6,430 nt of DNA, taken from an uncultured Opitutales bacterium (GTDB taxonomy: Bacteria > Verrucomicrobiota > Verrucomicrobiia > Opitutales > Intestinicryptomonadaceae). Position 1 is the stretch's first letter; each line of letters starts with the position of its first letter. Positions 4,138-6,430 of this stretch are shown here, one piece after another. The notes below the pieces were generated by a model that worked only from the letters and a program-made list of their open reading frames with translations, was not told the DNA's origin and ran no database searches. A program made the translations under genes and the position numbers. Location of the stretch: assembly GCA_900552245.1 (NCBI GenBank), contig URYY01000120.1:1-6430 (forward strand). The letters run 5' to 3'.

Positions 4138-6430
4138 GCGGATAGCATTCTTCCCTCCGCACTTTCGCGAGCCGGCGGCTTTGGCTCGGTTTCCATTGCC
4201 TGCAGTATGGAGTCCACCAGATTATATTTAAAGTCTTCGGCTTCGTAGCCTTTTACGTCCTTTAATTTTTTATCTTTTTGAGCCCTGAGGTAGGCTATAA
4301 TCTTTTGCTTAGCCTCTCCGTAAGCCTCGCCGTCTTTTCTGAAAGAGTCGTAGATTTTCTCCATTTGCTCGGAGTTCCAGTAGTAATCGCTTTCGGCAAG
4401 TTGCAAAGATTGGTCTATATCGCGCTTTGCGTTTAAGTATTTTGCTCGGCAAGTTTCGGCGATTTTCTGGGCGCGGTCTTTTACATATTCATACTTGGAG
4501 CCGTCCAACTTGTAGCCGGGCAGGAGTTTTTCGAGCCTTGCCTGTGTAATTTGCCTGCCGTTTAGAACGTCTTTAGCCAATACTATTGAAGCCCAAACGA
4601 GCGGATTATTCCCTCGCTCCTGCCTTTCAAGCTCGCGAATGTCATTTCCTGCTAAAAGTTTTGGGAAACTTTCTTTTTCTTCTTGACTTATGTCGGCTTC
4701 CGTAAAGACTTCGTGACCATAAGCCCTTTTGACGGCTCTTCGCCCGCTCGCGATTTGAAACGGAAGAGTCAGCCATTTGGGCTTTCTTTTTGTATTTATG
4801 TAGAGCAGTTCGCCCCTGTTTACAAGGCTTTGTATTCCGTATTTGGTGCGCTGATGTATGCTGCGTATGTCATTGATTTCTATACTGCGTACCTTTTGGT
4901 TTAGGTGAATCGCAACAACAAGAGGATTTCCGTTTGCGGTAGGAAGCCCGGTTATTACCACGATTGCGTCGGGGGAAGTACCGCTTTGCGTTATTGCAAT
5001 GGGATTTGCCAATTCGTACGGTAGGTTCATTAGATCTTCCAGCTTCAGATCGTGCTTAGCCTCCTTTCGCTTAAGAACGCTTGCGGCAAGCTCAATGGGC
5101 AGATCGTCCACGCCGACAAGCCTCATAACTTCCGGAGTTCTACCAAGTTTAAAGACATGTCTGCGGTCTAATTTTCCGTCAATGTAGTCCCGAAGCTCGC
5201 CTCTAAAGTTTACCGGATCCTCTTCGCGCACGCTGAAGCGAATATTTTCTGGATAGTTTTCCTCCGTCCAATCTTCCTTTTGTACTCTTTCTACAAAGAA
5301 TTTAAACGCGTCGCGCCAGTTCTCTTCAACCGACATATCGGCCGAGTACGCCTGCCTGTGATCCGCAAAGCGTATTTTCTTTTCCTCGCCATTGGGAAGT
5401 CTCAAATACACATATTCGCTTCCATGAAATGTCCCTCCCGTACTGTGGGTTATTTCAATTCCTAATTTTCCCAGAGCATACTCAAACTTCTTGCGCATTG
5501 AGTTGGCTTCGTTGTCTTCGTACAAATCTTCTTTGTAGTCCAGCTCGTCGTAAACTTCAGTCTCCCAAAAAAGCCCGAGAGCTTCGCGCTTTGCATATTC
5601 CAAATCGGAATACCAATCAAGCTCGTTTCCGTCGGAGTCCGAGATGTGGTATTCGCCGTCTTCTTCGGATATGTAATAGCCATTGGGATTGTAATAGGAT
5701 TTATAGTCTCCATCTTGGCTTTCCTCCCACTTTGGCATATTGTCCGATATATATTTTTCCTTGTCTGACTGCATTCGCTCGGCGCTTCTTGCTCTTGAGT
5801 CTTTCAAGTTGGAAGCGACCACGCGTTCCGCCTCGTCCATGATATTCTTGATATCTCCGTCGGACAAATTCCTAATTCGCTCAAGTTGACTATCGTCCCT
5901 TATGCTAAAGCGTATACCGTTATCAAAATCCTCGCCATCGTAGAAGCGGCGAATTGTACCGATTATTTTTGCGGGCTTAGTTCCTGCATCAAATTCAAGG
6001 CTTGCTGTTCTATTTCCGTCCTCAAGGTCTAATAAAACTTCGCCATCTTCCATCGCAGCTATCTGCCTTATTTTTGTTTCCTGCTGAGGCGTAGGAGCTT
6101 TTACCATATTAAAGCCCGTGCTTTCCGGCGAAAACCTTATTGCGCCACAATTCATGAAATATACCATCTTATCAGTTGCGGATTCATATTCCACATCTTC
6201 AGGTAATTCAACTTCCCTGTGGTCTGCACTTCTATATCTTTGCCCTAGCGAAAAATCCAACATTCGAGCGTCTGGCAATATGTATCCAGCTAACTTATAC
6301 TTAGTTGTTATTCCATGTTCTTTTACAGCAAAATCTATCGCCCTCTTCGCCTCTTCTGGACTTATGTCCCTTATACTAAACCTTATATCGGGGCTATTGG
6401 AGAAGGTGCCGACATTGTCCGTGGCGGGAA
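4134..6430 (-). CDS. Phage/ICE-type large polyvalent protein with MuF-C-like domain (5'-partial)
   Basis: Only the last 764 residues are visible: the frame is open to the right edge and no true start is seen. Blocks, in visible numbering: (A) 22-168, with a GYILPD-RMLDFS motif, DHREV at 69-73 and a PTPQQ helix, resembling a domain recurrent in phage and integrative-element polyvalent proteins; (B) 179-390, helical and then an acidic Tyr-rich beta segment (232-280) and a KIRFADHRQAY motif near 351-361; (C) about 405-555, resembling the MuF C-terminal domain, a BECR-fold nuclease-like module, with KH at 458-459, PIAITQS, VVITG, VVAIHL and an ND-IRSIHQR stretch; (D) 560-750, helical and unassigned. 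IRFS[IV]R[DE] linkers precede A, B and C. Such proteins usually travel in phage heads or with conjugative DNA. Nuclease activity is unproven. It is probably part of an element extending rightward. Confidence 0.8.
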   Translation of the reverse strand, partial: PATDNVGTFSNSPDIRFSIRDISPEEAKRAIDFAVKEHGITTKYKLAGYILPDARMLDFSLGQRYRSADHREVELPEDVEYESATDKMVYFMNCGAIRFSPESTGFNMVKAPTPQQETKIRQIAAMEDGEVLLDLEDGNRTASLEFDAGTKPAKIIGTIRRFYDGEDFDNGIRFSIRDDSQLERIRNLSDGDIKNIMDEAERVVASNLKDSRARSAERMQSDKEKYISDNMPKWEESQDGDYKSYYNPNGYYISEEDGEYHISDSDGNELDWYSDLEYAKREALGLFWETEVYDELDYKEDLYEDNEANSMRKKFEYALGKLGIEITHSTGGTFHGSEYVYLRLPNGEEKKIRFADHRQAYSADMSVEENWRDAFKFFVERVQKEDWTEENYPENIRFSVREEDPVNFRGELRDYIDGKLDRRHVFKLGRTPEVMRLVGVDDLPIELAASVLKRKEAKHDLKLEDLMNLPYELANPIAITQSGTSPDAIVVITGLPTANGNPLVVAIHLNQKVRSIEINDIRSIHQRTKYGIQSLVNRGELLYINTKRKPKWLTLPFQIASGRRAVKRAYGHEVFTEADISQEEKESFPKLLAGNDIRELERQERGNNPLVWASIVLAKDVLNGRQITQARLEKLLPGYKLDGSKYEYVKDRAQKIAETCRAKYLNAKRDIDQSLQLAESDYYWNSEQMEKIYDSFRKDGEAYGEAKQKIIAYLRAQKDKKLKDVKGYEAEDFKYNLVDSILQAMETEPKPPARESAEGRMLSA
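5223..5243 (-). repeat. Interdomain linker motif 3, IRFSVRE
   Basis: Visible residues 396-402, 224 residues after linker 2. It joins the end of block B to the MuF-C-like block C and is again preceded by a short Pro/Asn-containing turn (ENYPEN). The DNA has diverged from the other two copies mainly at synonymous positions. Confidence 0.75.
5895..5915 (-). repeat. Interdomain linker motif 2, IRFSIRD
   Basis: Visible residues 172-178, identical at the protein level to linker 1 and 157 residues after it. It sits in an acidic Gly/Asp-rich joint between the end of block A and the helical start of block B. Confidence 0.75.
6366..6386 (-). repeat. Interdomain linker motif 1, IRFSIRD
   Basis: Visible residues 15-21 of the polyvalent protein. 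The motif directly precedes block A. Its DNA differs from linker 2 at only three of 21 bases. The residues before it (1-14) are Ser, Asn and Pro-rich, as expected for a flexible joint. Confidence 0.75.

Noticed and set aside
5429..5842. A 137-codon forward frame opposite the polyvalent protein gene
   Set aside because: It is a shadow of the coding strand: rich in Arg, Leu, Pro and Cys with no recognisable motif, and the reverse frame there has clear domain structure.
6129..6140. A fourth IRFS motif (followed by PES) in the polyvalent protein
   Set aside because: It lies in the middle of block A and lacks the [IV]R[DE] end, so it is probably part of that domain's fold and not a linker.
4134..6278. 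A TTG at 6278 as the start of the polyvalent protein gene
   Set aside because: The same frame stays open for 50 more codons to the window edge and those codons hold an IRFSIRD linker and the beginning of block A, so TTG 6278 is inside the gene.
1..6430. CRISPR arrays, tRNA or rRNA genes, insertion-sequence ends
   Set aside because: I looked for regularly spaced repeats, cloverleaf-like patterns and transposase frames and saw none; the only direct repeats are the Sel1 gene duplication and repeats within proteins.

Overview
The window reads as chromosomal DNA of a Gram-negative bacterium, probably a Verrucomicrobiota member of the Opitutales/Puniceicoccales type. The best clue is a secreted protein ending in a textbook PEP-CTERM sorting signal of the VPEPST…YRRKR form, which is very common in that group. 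Other clues are moderate GC content, AT-rich leaders with few Shine-Dalgarno sequences, and Sel1-repeat proteins with an N-terminal membrane anchor. The taxonomic call is inference; no rRNA or marker gene is present.

Layout. Positions 1-237 are a leader with a good promoter candidate. Two tandem plus-strand paralogues follow (238-1281 and 1447-2445). Each encodes a membrane-anchored Sel1/TPR-like repeat protein and each appears to have its own promoter and terminator. They are about 93% identical over residues 23-104 but have diverged and changed repeat content further on. A 315-base gap (2446-2760) carries a strong intrinsic terminator and a promoter with a perfect TATAAT box. The PEP-CTERM protein gene (2761-4137) comes next; its secreted body is built of about eight glycine-centred beta repeats spaced about 30 residues apart. 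Its stop codon overlaps that of a convergent minus-strand gene (4134 to beyond 6430).

That minus-strand gene is open through the right edge, so only its C-terminal 764 residues are visible. It is a multi-domain phage/ICE-type large polyvalent protein: domain blocks separated by a recurring IRFS[IV]R[DE] linker, one resembling the MuF C-terminal (BECR-fold nuclease-like) domain. It suggests that a prophage or integrative element lies to the right, with the Sel1 and PEP-CTERM genes being either host genes at its edge or cargo.

How the genes relate. The three plus-strand products are all predicted to be exported or membrane-anchored and look like separate transcription units rather than an operon. 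No functional link to the minus-strand protein can be shown here. The most interesting object is the modular minus-strand protein, with its repeated linker and at least two blocks I cannot assign to a named family.
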